A model generated the notes under the pieces. It saw only the letters and a program-made list of their open reading frames with translations, was not told the DNA's origin and made no database searches. DNA of 64,000 nucleotides from Bordetella sp. (GTDB lineage Bacteria > Pseudomonadota > Gammaproteobacteria > Burkholderiales > Burkholderiaceae_B): contig CP063810.1 of assembly GCA_022818765.1 (NCBI GenBank), positions 1 to 64,000 on the forward strand. The letters run 5' to 3'. Every line of letters starts with the position of its first letter. The first letter of the stretch is position 1. The position numbers and the translations under genes are program-made. Below, piece after piece: positions 1 to 9,057 of the stretch.

Positions 1-696
1 TTATGCTTTATTCAGATTAATAGATTCTCTTAGCGAATTAATTGCCTTAACATAGTTTGATGTTTCAAAGATAGCTGATCCTACAACAAAAGTATCAGCT
101 CCTGCTGAAAAGGCTGATGTAATGGTGCTAGAGTTAATTCCTCCATCAATTTCTAAAGCAATTGATTGACCATTGTTTTCCATGCTCCAATTATCAATTA
201 GTTTTCGTGCTTCAGATAATTTTTTCAGACTCGATGGAATAAATTTTTGACCTCCAAATCCTGGATTTACAGACATTAACAAAAGAACATTGATTTTATC
301 CATCACATACTGAATATGATTTAAGGAAGTTGAAGGATTAATTGCTAATCCTGCTTTGCATCCATACTCATGGATAATAGATAGAGATCTATTTAAATGA
401 CGTGTAGCTTCAGGATGGAAAGTGATGATATCTGCTCCAGATTTGGCAAATTGTATTATCAGTTGATCTACAGGTTCAACCATTAGATGAATGTCGATAG
501 GAACTTGAATGTGTGGACGTATTGATTTACATATCATTGGACCGATAGTTAGGTTAGGAACATAATGATTATCCATAACATCTATATGAATCCAATCAGC
601 TCCTGCAGAAATAACATTTTGAATTTCTTCTCCAAGTTTGAAAAAGTCAGCTGATAAAATGCTAGGAGCAATTTGTATTTTTTTTAAAAAAGTCAT
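1..696 (-). CDS. rpe: Ribulose-phosphate 3-epimerase
   Basis: Interconverts ribulose 5-phosphate and xylulose 5-phosphate in the pentose phosphate pathway (cytosol). Family motifs appear in order: IAPSILSADF near the N-terminus, HIDVMDNHYVPN (metal-binding His/Asp), HLMVEP, MSVNPGFGGQ, EIDGGIN and VVGSAIF. The usual VMDG(H/F) Gly is Asn here, a minor oddity. I chose the ATG whose complement lies at 694-696 (231 aa, a normal length); an upstream TTG at 723 would add nine unconserved residues. The gene is divergent from mltA, and its stop codon is at the window edge, so it is complete. It fits with tal elsewhere in the window as part of the non-oxidative pentose pathway. Confidence 0.95.
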   Translation of the reverse strand: MTFLKKIQIAPSILSADFFKLGEEIQNVISAGADWIHIDVMDNHYVPNLTIGPMICKSIRPHIQVPIDIHLMVEPVDQLIIQFAKSGADIITFHPEATRHLNRSLSIIHEYGCKAGLAINPSTSLNHIQYVMDKINVLLLMSVNPGFGGQKFIPSSLKKLSEARKLIDNWSMENNGQSIALEIDGGINSSTITSAFSAGADTFVVGSAIFETSNYVKAINSLRESINLNKA

Positions 697-831
697 TGGT
701 GTGTTTGATATTAAAATAAGCAAAGTATATTATGAAAAATAATGTAATGTATCTTTTTTTATCTATAGATAATTGTTTTTAAAAATATTTAATAGGAAAA
801 TATGAATCTTTTTTAAAAAAATATTCTCTTA

Positions 832-2114
832 ATGCAATATTTTAAATTTTTTTTATTCTTATTTATTTTTTTAATTGATAGTTTTGTTATTCAGACAATG
901 CTTGATGCCAAAACTATTTACGAATCTTCTTCATTGAATAAAAATTCAACTGTTGAATCTAGAAAGATTTTGTCTTCTCCTCGAAAATTATCAGGAAAAT
1001 TTTATCCTTCAAATTGGAATGAGTTACCTGGATGGGAAATAGTGATTTTTCCCATCTTGGTAATTTATTGGTAAAAAACTGTGAAGCACTTATAAGATCT
1101 ATTCCAAATAATACAACAATTCCTTCACATGCAGCTCCAAGCGCTTGGAAATCTATTTGTTTGAATATAATAGCTGATTCAGATAGATTTCTATTAGAAA
1201 AATCAGATATCAATATTCAAGTTTTTTTAGAAACTAATTTTCAACCTTGGATTTTAGTAGATGAGAATGAAAAAATTGCCAGTAATATAATGACTGCATA
1301 TTATGAAGCTTTTTTAATAGGATCTCGATTTAAAAATGAAGAATTTAAATGGCCTCTTTATGGAGTTCCAGATGATTTGCTTACAATTGATCTAGGCCTT
1401 GTTTATCCCGAACTAATTGGTAAAAGAATTCGTGGAAAATTGGAAGGTAAAAAAGTAGTTCCATATGACAGCCGAGAAATGATCCAAAATTTTAGGAAAG
1501 ATATTCCTGTTATAATCTGGACAAACGATCCAATTGATAATCTTTTCTTTCAAATTCAAGGATCTGGAAAAATTTTGATAATTGATGAAACTGATTTTGG
1601 AAAGATAGTTCGTTTGTCTTATGCGAATCATAATGGACAACCGTATAGATCAATAGGTAAATGGCTTGCTGAGAGCGGTGAAATTTCTATTTTACAAGCC
1701 TCTGTAAAAAATATACGATTTTGGGTACAAAATCATCCAGAACGATTGTTAGAAATGTTAAATATTAATCCATCAATGGTTTTTTTTAAAGAAGAAGAAA
1801 TTATCAATTTTGAATTAGGACCAATTGGAGCTTATGGAATACCCTTAACACCTGGAAGATCCATAGCTGTTGATACTAATTTTATTCCATTAGGAACACC
1901 TGTTTTTATTTCTGAAATTAAAAATAATGCTAATGATTTTTTTTCACGTTTGGTTTTTGCTCAAGATACAGGGAGTGTTATTAAAGGAGCTGCACGTGCT
2001 GATTTGTATTTAGGTTTTGGCAAAAAAGTAGAAGATGAAGCAAATAACATGAAAAAAAATATCCGAATGTGGGTTTTATGGCCTAAAGAATCAGGAGAAC
2101 CATCTGCTAAATGA
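832..2114 (+). CDS. mltA: Membrane-bound lytic murein transglycosylase A, one frameshift
   Basis: MltA cleaves peptidoglycan glycan strands to 1,6-anhydromuramyl products in the periplasm. The N-terminus is hydrophobic and resembles a signal peptide (MQYFKFFLFLFIFLIDSF). The first frame ends LPGWEI and the second continues NSDFSHLGNLLVKNCEAL. Adding one G to GGG at 1034-1036 joins them as LPGWGNSDF. The C-terminal 3D domain carries FAQDTGSVIKGAARADLYLG, which includes the catalytic-Asp region, and the MWVLWP end. Without the repair an internal ATG at 1032 would give a protein without a signal peptide, which I consider an artefact. The stop overlaps the next gene by 4 nt (ATGA), which implies co-translation. 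Confidence 0.88.
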
Positions 2115-3280
2115 ATCAAAAAATAGTAGTTTGTGGAGCTGGCATAATAGGGATGTCAGTAGCTTTAGCTCTTGCTTATCATAAACAAGATGTTTTTTTA
2201 TTAGCTCCAGATAAATCACAAACTGTTATAGAAGAAGATATTTATGATCCACGTGTTTATACAATTTCACCATCAAGCCAAAAGTTCTTTAAAAAAATTG
2301 GTATTTGGAATTCATTACCAATTCATCGCATAAACCCTATTGAGAGGATGGAAATTTTCGGTGATAATGGAGGTAAAACAAATTTAACAGCTTGGCAAGC
2401 TTCTCTATCCCAATTAGCTTGGGTAATTGAATCAAATCAAATAGAAAAAGTTTTGAAAAGAGAAATAAAAAAATATGGAATTCCTTGGATAAAGGATAGT
2501 TTTGTTTCTTATCAAAATGGGAAGCTTGGTACACAAACTGGTAAAGAAATTTCAGCTGAATTATTCATTGGTGCAGATGGATCAAAATCGTTACTTCGTC
2601 ATTATTCAAATATAAACTTCCAACATCAAACATGCAATGACATAAGCTTCATAGCTAATTTAAATGGAAAATATAAACATCAAAATACAGCTTTTCAATG
2701 GTTTAAAAAAGATAGCATCTTAGCATTTCTCCCTATGCCTAATAATAAAAAAGGACCACAAATATCTATGGTATGGTCTATGTTGAAAAGTAAGGCTGAT
2801 AAATTATCCAAAATGATTTATTCTGATCGTATTAATAAAATCGAAAATGAAATCAATCTAATTTCAAATCAGGTACTTGGTCCAGTTTCTATTTCTAGTA
2901 AACTTTATAATTTTCCTTTAAATCTGGGAAAATCTGATATGATTACCAAAAAAATTGCTCTTGTCGGTGATGCTGCTCATTCCATACATCCATTAGCAGG
3001 TCAGGGTTTGAATTTAGGTTTAGGTGATTCAGAGATTTTATCTGATATTATCGCTTCAAGAGCTATTCATGAAGAAGCCGGTGATGAGAATCTTTTAAAA
3101 AGATATTATCAAGCTAGAAAAAATTCTGTCTTAATCATGAGTTTAGGTACATATGCTCTCCGAAAATTATTTTTTTGTAACTCATTTTCTCTTTCATGGT
3201 TAAGAAATTTTGGAATGTCTCAAATTGATCGAGATATGTTCATAAAACAATTTTTAATAAATACGGCCTCACGAAATTAA
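2111..3280 (+). CDS. UbiH/UbiF/COQ6-family FAD hydroxylase
   Basis: An FAD-dependent aromatic-ring hydroxylase, probably acting in ubiquinone ring modification. Visible are the N-terminal dinucleotide-binding motif GAGIIGMSVALAL, the second FAD motif FIGADGSKS near residue 155, and the family signature GDAAHSIHPLAGQGLNLGLG near residue 290. At 389 aa it has the normal length for the UbiH/UbiF/UbiI group. Which ring position it hydroxylates cannot be read from sequence, so I give no symbol. The start ATG overlaps the mltA stop by 4 nt, so it likely shares a transcript with mltA. Confidence 0.88.
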   Translation: MNQKIVVCGAGIIGMSVALALAYHKQDVFLLAPDKSQTVIEEDIYDPRVYTISPSSQKFFKKIGIWNSLPIHRINPIERMEIFGDNGGKTNLTAWQASLSQLAWVIESNQIEKVLKREIKKYGIPWIKDSFVSYQNGKLGTQTGKEISAELFIGADGSKSLLRHYSNINFQHQTCNDISFIANLNGKYKHQNTAFQWFKKDSILAFLPMPNNKKGPQISMVWSMLKSKADKLSKMIYSDRINKIENEINLISNQVLGPVSISSKLYNFPLNLGKSDMITKKIALVGDAAHSIHPLAGQGLNLGLGDSEILSDIIASRAIHEEAGDENLLKRYYQARKNSVLIMSLGTYALRKLFFCNSFSLSWLRNFGMSQIDRDMFIKQFLINTASRN

Positions 3281-3529
3281 ATTTCTGAATTTGCTTTCGA
3301 ATTAAAAATTTTTAATATCCTAATAATTAACCATTTTATTTTCAATCTAAAATTTAAAATTTTCATATAATGGTTTTTTTGAAGGAATAAATTTGATAAA
3401 TTGAAAAAGCAAAGATGTGATTTAATCAATTTTCATAAAAATTAGGAATTTTTATCTCTTTTTACCATAGAAATATATTAATCATTTAGTTATAAATATT
3501 GATTTTAACAAGTATGGATACATAATATT

Positions 3530-6129
3530 ATGCGAATTGAAAAATTTACTTCAAAATTTCAACAGGTGTTGGCTGATGCTCAAAATTTAGCATTAAAGAA
3601 TGGAAATCCTTATATAGAAGCTATACATATATTGAATATTTTATTAAATAATGAAGAAACAGGCTCTATTGATTTATTAGCCCGTTCAGGGGTTTCAATT
3701 AATAAATTAATCACTAATGTTGATAATGCGTTGAAATCTTTACCTCAAATTAAAGATAGTAATAAAGGTCAAATTCAAATAAGTCAAGGGTTACAAATTT
3801 TATTAGAGAATACAGAAAAGGAATCTTATAATCGGGGAGATTCTTATATCTCAACAGAGCTTTTTATTTTTATTTTAATTGATGATAAAGGTGAAGTAGG
3901 TCGGATTTTATCAGAGTCTGGTTTAAAACGTAAATCATTTGAAAAAGCTTTAAATGCTATCCGTGGAGATGAAGGAATTCAAAGTTCAGATGCAGAATCT
4001 TACCGAAATTCACTCTCTAAATATTCGATAGATTTGACAGATCAAGCTCGTCAAGGAAAACTAGATCCTGTGATTGGTCGTGATGATGAAATTCGTCGAA
4101 CTATTCAAATATTGCAGCGTCGAACCAAAAATAATCCTGTTCTTATTGGTGAACCAGGTGTTGGAAAGACAGCTGTAGTTGAAGGTTTAGCACAACGTAT
4201 TATCAATGAAGAAGTTCCAGAATCTTTATCAGGAAAAAGAATTTTATCTTTAGATTTAGCAGCTTTATTATCAGGAGCAAAATTTAGAGGGGAATTTGAA
4301 GAACGTTTAAGAACTGTTTTGAAAGAACTTTCTAAAGATGAGAATAGTGTTGTTTTTATAGATGAATTACATACCATAATAGGAGCTGGTAGAACAGATG
4401 GTGCAATGGATGCAGGAAATATGCTTAAGCCTGCTTTAGCTAGAGGTGAACTGCATTGTATAGGTGCAACAACATTAAATGAATATCGAACATATATAGA
4501 AAAAGATGCTGCGTTTGAAAGACGTTTCCAAAAAGTAATTATAGGAGAACCAAATATTGAATCAACAATTGCTATTTTGAGGGGTTTGCAAGAACGCTAT
4601 GAAATTCATCATGGAGTTAAAATTACTGATCCAGCTATTGTATCTGCAGCTGAACTTTCAAACCGATATATTACAGACAGATTCTTACCTGATAAAGCAA
4701 TTGATCTGATTGATGAAGCAGCTGCTCGCATTCGAATGGAGATTGATTCAAAACCTGAAGTAATGGATAAACTTGATCGTCGGATTATTCAGTTAAAAAT
4801 TGAACGTGAAGCTGTAAAGCGAGAAAAAGATGAAGCTTCAAAACGTCGTTTTTTAGCAATAGAGGAAGAATTGATAAAATTACAAAAACAGTTTAATGAT
4901 TTTGAAGAAATATGGAAATCAGAAAAATCAATTATTCAAGGGGTACAATTAATCAAAGAAAAAATAGATAATGTTCGAGCAGAAATGTCTGAATTACAAA
5001 GAAAAGGCCAATTTGATAAATTGGCTGAGTTGCAATATGGAAAATTACCTGAGTTAGAAGCACAATTGAAAATTTCTGAATCTAATAATCAAAATGGACA
5101 ATTAACAAATCATAATCAGTTTAAATTGCTGCGAACCGAAGTTGGATCAGAAGAAATTGCAATGGTTGTATCAAGAGCAACAGGTATTCCTATAACTAAA
5201 ATAATGCAGGAAGAACGTCAAAAATTACTTAAGATGGAGGAGTTTTTGCATAAACGAATTGTAGGTCAAGATGAAGCTGTTCATTTTGTTTCAAATGCTA
5301 TTAGAAGATCACGTGCTGGTCTATCTGATTCTACAAAGCCTTACGGTTCATTTTTGTTTTTAGGTCCTACTGGTGTAGGTAAGACAGAATTAACAAGAGC
5401 TTTAGCAGAATTTATATTCGATTCGGAAGATGATATGATCCGAATAGATATGAGTGAATTTATGGAAAACATTCAGTAGCTAGATTAATTGGAGCTCCTC
5501 CTGGTTATGTTGGTTATGAGGAAGGAGGTTATTTAACAGAATTGGTAAGAAGAAAACCTTATAGTGTAATTCTTTTAGATGAAATAGAAAAATCTCATGC
5601 AGATATCTTTAATATTTTATTGCAAGTTTTAGATGATGGGCGTTTAACAGATGGTCATGGTCGAACAATTGACTTCAGGAATACTATTATTATTATGACA
5701 TCAAATTTTGGATCTCAACATATTCAATCAATGGTTGGAAAATCTTATGAAACAATCAAAGAGGTAGTTTTGGATGAATTAAAGCAAACTCTTCGTCCTG
5801 AATTTTTGAATCGCATTGACGAAGTTGTTGTTTTTCATGGATTAAATTCGGAGCATATTGAATCCATTGCAAGAATACAATTGAACCTTTTAGGTAAACG
5901 TCTCCAACGTCAACAAATGAATCTTGATATTTCAGAATCAGCCCTTTCTGAGCTAGCACGAATAGGTTTTGACCCTATTTTTGGAGCTAGACCCTTAAAA
6001 AGGGCAATTCAACAACATATAGAAAATCCTTTAGCTTGCCTCATTCTAAATGAGGAATTTAAACAAGGTGATGTCGTTCCAGTAGATTGGAAAGAAGGTA
6101 AATTTGTATTTACTCGAACTTTGCAATGA
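3530..6129 (+). CDS. clpB: ClpB disaggregase, one frameshift
   Basis: A hexameric AAA+ chaperone that dissolves protein aggregates with DnaK. Order of parts: Clp-N repeats (about residues 1-145), AAA-1 with GEPGVGKT and [14 protein letters not shown], the coiled-coil middle domain (about 400-525), then AAA-2 with GPTGVGKT and [11 protein letters not shown], and the C-terminal D2-small domain ending in [13 protein letters not shown]. The frame breaks after DMSEFMEN; adding one A to the A4 run at 5466-5469 restores [19 protein letters not shown] and yields about 866 aa, normal for ClpB. If the break is real, the product lacks the AAA-2 Walker B and would be dead. No convincing heat-shock promoter is visible upstream. 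A strong terminator follows directly. Confidence 0.93.
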
Positions 6130-6130
6130 A

Positions 6131-6182
6131 TTATAAATCCTCTATCTTGTTTGGATAGAGGATTTATAATCTTATTTTTTAT
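6131..6182 (+). terminator. Rho-independent terminator of clpB
   Basis: A 16-bp perfect stem (6131-6146 with 6154-6169) around a 7-nt loop begins 2 nt after the clpB stop. It is followed by a T-rich tract (cttattttttatta). This is a classical intrinsic terminator geometry. Confidence 0.85.
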
Positions 6183-6323
6183 TATTTATTTGAAGCAATT
6201 TAAAAGGATTAATAATAAATTTTTCCGAATTTGTCTGAAAAAGTTATTTTCATCATTATTAAAAATAAAACTAATATAATTTTTTAAAATTGCTAAAAAA
6301 TAGATTCATTGTAATTATCTTAT

Positions 6324-6373
6324 AACTAAGTGATTTAATAGTAATTAAGCAATTAAATCACTTAGTTTTTTGA
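6324..6373 (+). terminator. Orphan terminator-like hairpin
   Basis: A 16-bp perfect stem (6324-6339 with 6352-6367) with a 12-nt loop runs straight into a T tract (cttagttttttg). It looks like an intrinsic terminator on the plus strand, but it lies 150 bp beyond the clpB terminator with no gene between. It may be a back-up terminator, the end of a small RNA, or a leftover from a lost gene. Confidence 0.55.
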
Positions 6374-6727
6374 AATTTAGTAATTTTCTGTAAGATTCTA
6401 GCATTTTTTGTTTCAACTATATACTTGATGAATTAATGTTTCTTATATTAGGATTAAGCATCTGATCATCATATATAAACCTATATAAAAAATGAAATGT
6501 TATTGATTTTTAATTTAGAAAACTATTCTGTTTTTTGGAATAAATTTTTACATGAAATATATAGCAATATATAGAAATTTTTTATATTTTTTAAAATAAA
6601 ATTGATGCTTTTCTATTGATTTCAATTATTAATAGAAAATATATAAACAATTTGTTAAAGAAATATCAACATCAACTTTTTATTTTTTAAATTCATTCGT
6701 ATCAATTTTATTATTGAAAATTTAGGA

Positions 6728-6795
6728 AAAAATAAAAATATATTTGGACAATCTTTCCTGTCAAGGAAAATTTAAATAAATATATTTTTATTTTT
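6728..6795. repeat. Long AT inverted repeat enclosing a smaller hairpin
   Basis: An 18-bp perfect outer stem (6728-6745 with 6778-6795) made only of A and T encloses a 32-nt interior. That interior holds a second 6-bp stem with a 4-nt loop (6754-6769, TTTCCT/AGGAAA). The compound structure sits about 180 bp before the TauE-type gene. Function unknown. Confidence 0.5.
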
Positions 6796-6975
6796 GTCAA
6801 TTAATTAGTATTTCTTGATTTTATCATTAATTCTTTAATTTTAAATATGCTAAATTTTTTAAATTTACTTAATGTTTATTGGGGGATAATTCTTAATGAA
6901 TATTAAGTCAATATATTAAACATGATGAATTTATTTTTTTAATAAATTTAATTTCAAATAATTAGGAAAAAATAT

Positions 6976-7752
6976 ATGAGTGTGTTTCTTCTGTTTGTTT
7001 GTTTAGTTAGCGGTGCAGCAGTTGGTTTTTTAGGAGGATTATTAGGTAATGGAGGAGGCTTAATTGCTATTCCAGCGCTAATGTTTTTAGGAATGTCTCA
7101 ACAATTAGCACAAGGTACTGCATTAATTATGGTCTTACCTGCTATTACTTTAGCTGTTCGTAAATATAATCAAAGAACTCAAATTGATAAAGGAATTGCA
7201 TTAACGGGAGCTGCAGGAGCAGTTTCTTTTACATGGTTGGGAGCGAAACTTGCTCTTGGAATTAATTCTTCCACTTTACGATTAAGTTATGCATTTTTTT
7301 TATTTTTGCTAGCTTCATTTTATGTTTTGCAAGGGGTAAATAAAAAATTTGTTAATAAATCATCATTAATAAAACCTGCTCCTATTTTGACTCGTTTAAG
7401 AGCTGCGATATTAGGAATGGCTAGTGGAATGCTAGGTGGTTTTTTTGGTGTAGGAGGAGCTCTTATGATTGTTCCAATTATAGCTTCTGTATTTCGTTTC
7501 GATCATATTTCAGCTCAAGCATTAGCTTTAGCTATGATTATTCCAGGTTCAACTATTGCACTGATTACATACAGTTTGGCTGGACAAGCTAATTGGTTAG
7601 TTGGAATTCCTTTAGCTATTGGAAGCTTAATTTTTGTTCCACTTGGTGTAAAACAAGCATACAAACTCTCTGAAAATAAATTAAGAGCCTGTTTTGCTAG
7701 TTTATTACTTTGTATGGTATTGATGCTAGTTATTGAAACTTGTATTTTATAG
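6976..7752 (+). CDS. TauE/SafE family (sulfite exporter-like) membrane protein
   Basis: An inner-membrane protein of the TauE/SafE (formerly DUF81) family, proposed to move sulfur-containing or organic anions. At 258 aa it is typical. The two repeat halves each begin with a glycine-rich membrane motif: GFLGGLLGNGGGLIAIPAL near residue 18 and GMLGGFFGVGGALMIVPII near residue 155. About eight hydrophobic segments are visible. The start ATG is preceded by AGGAAAAAA, a reasonable ribosome site. Substrate cannot be inferred. It stands alone between a gene-free region and sua5. Confidence 0.85.
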   Translation: MSVFLLFVCLVSGAAVGFLGGLLGNGGGLIAIPALMFLGMSQQLAQGTALIMVLPAITLAVRKYNQRTQIDKGIALTGAAGAVSFTWLGAKLALGINSSTLRLSYAFFLFLLASFYVLQGVNKKFVNKSSLIKPAPILTRLRAAILGMASGMLGGFFGVGGALMIVPIIASVFRFDHISAQALALAMIIPGSTIALITYSLAGQANWLVGIPLAIGSLIFVPLGVKQAYKLSENKLRACFASLLLCMVLMLVIETCIL

Positions 7753-7807
7753 AAAAGTTCGATTTTATCATTGCATTATTTAGATTAATTTATTTGTTAA
7801 ATATCAT

Positions 7808-8847
7808 ATGTTTGAATCTACACAAATCAATCTAGAAAGAGAGATTGAAAAAGCATTATTTTATTTGGTTTCTGGTAAACCGATAATCTTTCCAACAGAA
7901 ACTGTTTATGGATTAGGAGTAGATGCGGAGCAAGAAACAGCTATTAAAAATATTTATATGCTGAAGGGGCGTCCCTCGAATCATCCAGTGATAGTTCATA
8001 TAGCACAAGAAGGAAATTTATTACATTGGGCCAATTCAGTACCTAATGAAGCAAGAATATTAATTGAAAGATTTTGGCCTGGACCTTTAACTTTAATACT
8101 TAAGCGTTCTTCGAACATTAATAATACAGTCAGTGGTGGTCAAGATAGTATCGGTATTCGATGCCCATCTCATCCAATTGCGCAAAAAATATTGCAACAG
8201 TTTTCATCTATGAAAACGAATGGACAAGGAGGGATCGCCGCTCCTTCTGCTAATAAATTTGGTAGAATTTCTCCCACTAGAGTAGACCATGTATATAAGG
8301 AATTTCCTAAAGAAATAAAAGAAGGTATACCAGTGTTAAATGGAGGAGATTCTGAGGTTGGTATAGAATCCACCATTATAGATTTATCTCGTCTAGAAGA
8401 ATGCAACTCACCATTTTTATTGAGACCTGGATATATCACTGCTGACGAAATATCTGATGTTTTAAAAAAAAATATAAAATTACCTGATGAAAAATCTCCA
8501 CGTGTTTCTGGAAATTTAAAAGCTCATTATGCACCTAAAACTCATTTGGAGTTAATTTCAACATCTGAACTTAAAAAAATGCTATATAATCAAGAGAAAT
8601 TATTTCTTCAAGATAAAATCGCTGTAATTGCTAGGTTCCGTAAACCAGAATTTATTAAAAATAAAACTATATGGAACTTTCTCCCAGAAAATCCAGTTAT
8701 TTATGGAAAAAAAATTATATTGTTATCCGAGAACTTGATGAACAAGGTTTCTCTAAAATAATATTACAAACTCCTCCTAATGAACAAATGTGGGATGCTA
8801 TTAATGATCGGCTTGGACGAGCTGCTGCGTTTTTTGTTAATAAATAG
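7808..8847 (+). CDS. L-threonylcarbamoyladenylate synthase, long Sua5 form, one frameshift
   Basis: Makes threonylcarbamoyl-AMP for the universal t6A37 modification of ANN-decoding tRNAs. The YrdC domain fills the first 200 residues: FPTETVYGLGVDAE, KGRPSNHPVIVHI, FWPGPLTLIL, GIRCPSHPIAQ, AAPSANKFGRISPT. A Sua5 C-terminal domain follows the linker (SGNLKAHYAPKTHLEL). The open frame ends early at 8761, but adding one A to the A8 run at 8707-8714 restores YGKKNYIVIRELDEQGFSKI and carries the frame to TAG at 8847 (about 347 aa, normal for Sua5). t6A synthesis is essential in most bacteria, so true inactivation is unlikely unless another copy exists. Confidence 0.88.
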
Positions 8848-8896
8848 ATTTATTCTATTTGAATAAATAAAAAATCGTATTATTTATCTTAATTTG

Positions 8897-8968
8897 TCTC
8901 GCTGGATGGAATTGAACCATCAATTGGCCCTTAGGAGGGGCCTGTTATATCCATTTAACTACAGCGAG
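8897..8968 (-). tRNA. tRNA-Arg (anticodon CCU)
   Basis: Minus-strand cloverleaf. The acceptor stem CTCGCTG pairs with CAGCGAG, D arm GTTA/TAAC, anticodon arm GGCCC-CTCCTAA-GGGCC giving CCU, and T arm GATGG-TTCAATT-CCATC. Discriminator A. The following bases are CAA rather than CCA, so the 3' CCA must be added by the CCA enzyme, unlike the other five tRNAs in the window. Confidence 0.93.
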
Positions 8969-9057
8969 TTATATATGTTTAATAATTGTTAATTAGAATA
9001 CAAGATTGGTATTTTAGTATATGTAATTTGTTTGCAAAAGCAAAAGAACGTGATTAT

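Larger units (their letters stand above)
6183..6975. other. Gene-free AT-rich region with two strong hairpins
   Basis: About 790 bp without a credible reading frame in either strand. It holds two long perfect inverted repeats (annotated separately) and short A/T tracts. No protein-family remnant could be recognised. It may be the eroded site of lost genes plus the promoter region of the TauE-type gene. Confidence 0.6.

Noticed and set aside
1032..2114. A separate gene starting at ATG 1032
   Set aside because: It begins inside the conserved MltA N-terminal region and lacks a signal peptide; one added G joins it to the frame from 832.
4105..4377. Minus-strand frame within clpB, and similar antisense frames in carB, ftsH, lysC and eno
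   Set aside because: They mirror strongly conserved plus-strand genes and have no own motifs or starts.
5542..6129. Separate short ClpB-like gene
   Set aside because: It is the end of the AAA-2 domain of clpB, displaced by a single-base loss at 5466-5469.
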